In this document: piece by piece, positions 5,413 through 6,165 of the stretch
Layout of the letters: each line of letters begins with the position of its first letter
Position numbering within the stretch: position 1 is the stretch's first letter
From: Verrucomicrobiota bacterium
GTDB taxonomy: Bacteria > Verrucomicrobiota > Verrucomicrobiia > Limisphaerales > UBA11358
NCBI GenBank assembly: GCA_021323835.1
Contig: JAJPKI010000234.1
Coordinates: forward strand, 1 to 6,165
DNA length: 6,165 nucleotides
Reading direction: 5' to 3'
Program-made: the position numbers and the translations under genes
Notes under the pieces: model-generated
The model's database searches: none
What the model was told of the DNA's origin: nothing
The model's input: the letters and a program-made list of their open reading frames with translations, nothing else

Positions 5413-6165
5413 TTATTGCGATTGAAGAATGTAGAATTGCTGCGCACCATTCGCCTTTGCGGCATTGGTCAATGTCGCGGCAAAAACATTGTTTGATCGG
5501 TCATAGATGGTGTTTGTCCATACCGATGTCCATTGATTTAACGGTTTTCCCAGATTTGTGCTGGTGAGTAAATAAAATGTTCCGCCAAAACCGCAGGCTG
5601 CATTGAATTGCAAATTTGTTTTGGACGCGACGCCGTTCGTTAAAATCGGTTGCGGTGAAGGGAAAATTTGTTCAGGAAGTCTTGGCTCTTGATTCGTGAA
5701 ACTGTCGCCAATCTCGCCGTAATAATCAGCGCCCATCCCCCACATGCTGCCATCGGATTTGAGAAACAGACTATGATCATTCCCACAGACCACTCTAATA
5801 ACGTCATTGGAAATGATTTGCACCGGGCGGTTGGTGGCATTGAAATGTCCATCCCCTGGGCCATAACCCAACTGGCGCAAAATGGTAGAGCCCATCCCCC
5901 AGAGACTGCCGTCGGATTTAATGAACAAACTGTGTGAACTTCCAGCTGCAATCGCTACGACGCCATTCGGAACGATTTGTTCCGGTCGGTTGGTATTGGC
6001 GATGTAGGTGCCATCGCCCAATTGTCCGGCCTCATTGAACCCCATGCTCCAAAGGCTGCCGTCGGATTTGAGAAATAAATTATGAAACTCTCCACATGCA
6101 ATCGCAGTAACGCCTCCAGAAACAATCCGTTCTGGACGATTGGTATTGTTATATGTGCCGTCTCC
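5413..6165 (-). CDS. RCC1-repeat protein (5' end missing)
   Basis: The frame is open to the window edge, so the gene starts beyond 6165; 250 codons and a TAA are visible. The N-terminal two-thirds are RCC1/BLIP-II-type beta-propeller blades: LFLKSDGSLWSMG, LFIKSDGSLWGMG and LFLKSDGSMWGMG, each followed by a G-[QE]-[LI]-G stretch, NRP-[EV]-QI and a V..[AV][AC]G...HS segment. Blade spacing is 50 and then 53 residues, and the tail of a further blade opens the visible part. After the last blade comes a C-terminal region with FNAACGFGGTFYLLTSTNL and WTSVWTNT, ending FYILQSQ, a tail style seen on large extracellular proteins of Verrucomicrobia. Function is unknown; export is likely but the N-terminal signal is outside the window. 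It has no terminator of its own before the leuA promoter, so read-through would meet the attenuator. Confidence 0.88.
   Translation of the reverse strand, partial: GDGTYNNTNRPERIVSGGVTAIACGEFHNLFLKSDGSLWSMGFNEAGQLGDGTYIANTNRPEQIVPNGVVAIAAGSSHSLFIKSDGSLWGMGSTILRQLGYGPGDGHFNATNRPVQIISNDVIRVVCGNDHSLFLKSDGSMWGMGADYYGEIGDSFTNQEPRLPEQIFPSPQPILTNGVASKTNLQFNAACGFGGTFYLLTSTNLGKPLNQWTSVWTNTIYDRSNNVFAATLTNAAKANGAQQFYILQSQ
5731..6080 (-). repeat. DNA-level tandem repeats encoding RCC1 blades
   Basis: Three copies of a conserved core start at about 5731, 5890 and 6040 (plus-strand gcccatcccc-type start, then ctgccRtcggattt). The periods are 159 and 150 bp, multiples of three that match the 53- and 50-residue blades. 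The repeats are coding and diverged. Confidence 0.75.

Overview
The window looks like a fragment of a Verrucomicrobia-type (or related PVC-group) chromosome. This is inferred from gene content, not from a database search. It holds two H-X9-DG pseudopilins of the kind expanded in Verrucomicrobia, Planctomycetes and Lentisphaerae, an RCC1-repeat protein with a tail style common in Verrucomicrobia, a DUF1573-cytochrome c lipoprotein, and a RAYT transposase with its REP palindromes.

Left part, plus strand. Bases 1-756 are the 3' end of a pseudopilin-like gene, closed by a strong terminator at 773-803. From 757 to 1055 there is no gene: this stretch holds the terminator, an AT-rich palindrome at 851-875 and a cluster of REP-like hairpins at 895-1014. 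A 155-residue REP-associated tyrosine transposase (1056-1523) follows, and its stop codon lies inside a second copy of the hairpin cluster (1519-1613). The next gene (1676-2581) is a complete pseudopilin, paralogous to the first. The REP/RAYT module therefore sits between two related pseudopilin genes.

Right part, minus strand. Reading 5' to 3' on the minus strand there is the 3' end of an RCC1-repeat protein gene (5413-6165), then leuA for 2-isopropylmalate synthase (3552-5210), then a lipoprotein fusing a DUF1573 domain to a cytochrome c domain (2594-3508). The last gene converges on the second pseudopilin with only 12 bp between the stops. leuA and the cytochrome gene are 43 bp apart with no visible terminator and may be co-transcribed.

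The most interesting element is the 202-bp gap between the RCC1 gene and leuA. It contains a good sigma70-type promoter, a 22-codon leader ORF with seven leucine codons, and a strong intrinsic terminator. The end of the leader ORF carries a segment that can pair with the terminator's 5' arm. Together these form a complete leucine-responsive transcription attenuator for leuA. The promoter places the transcript start almost on the leader's GTG, so the leader peptide may be translated from a leaderless RNA.

The second notable element is the REP/RAYT module. Its two flanking hairpin clusters are near-identical, one hairpin carries a compensatory base-pair change, and one extra unit looks like a scar left by loss of its hairpin.
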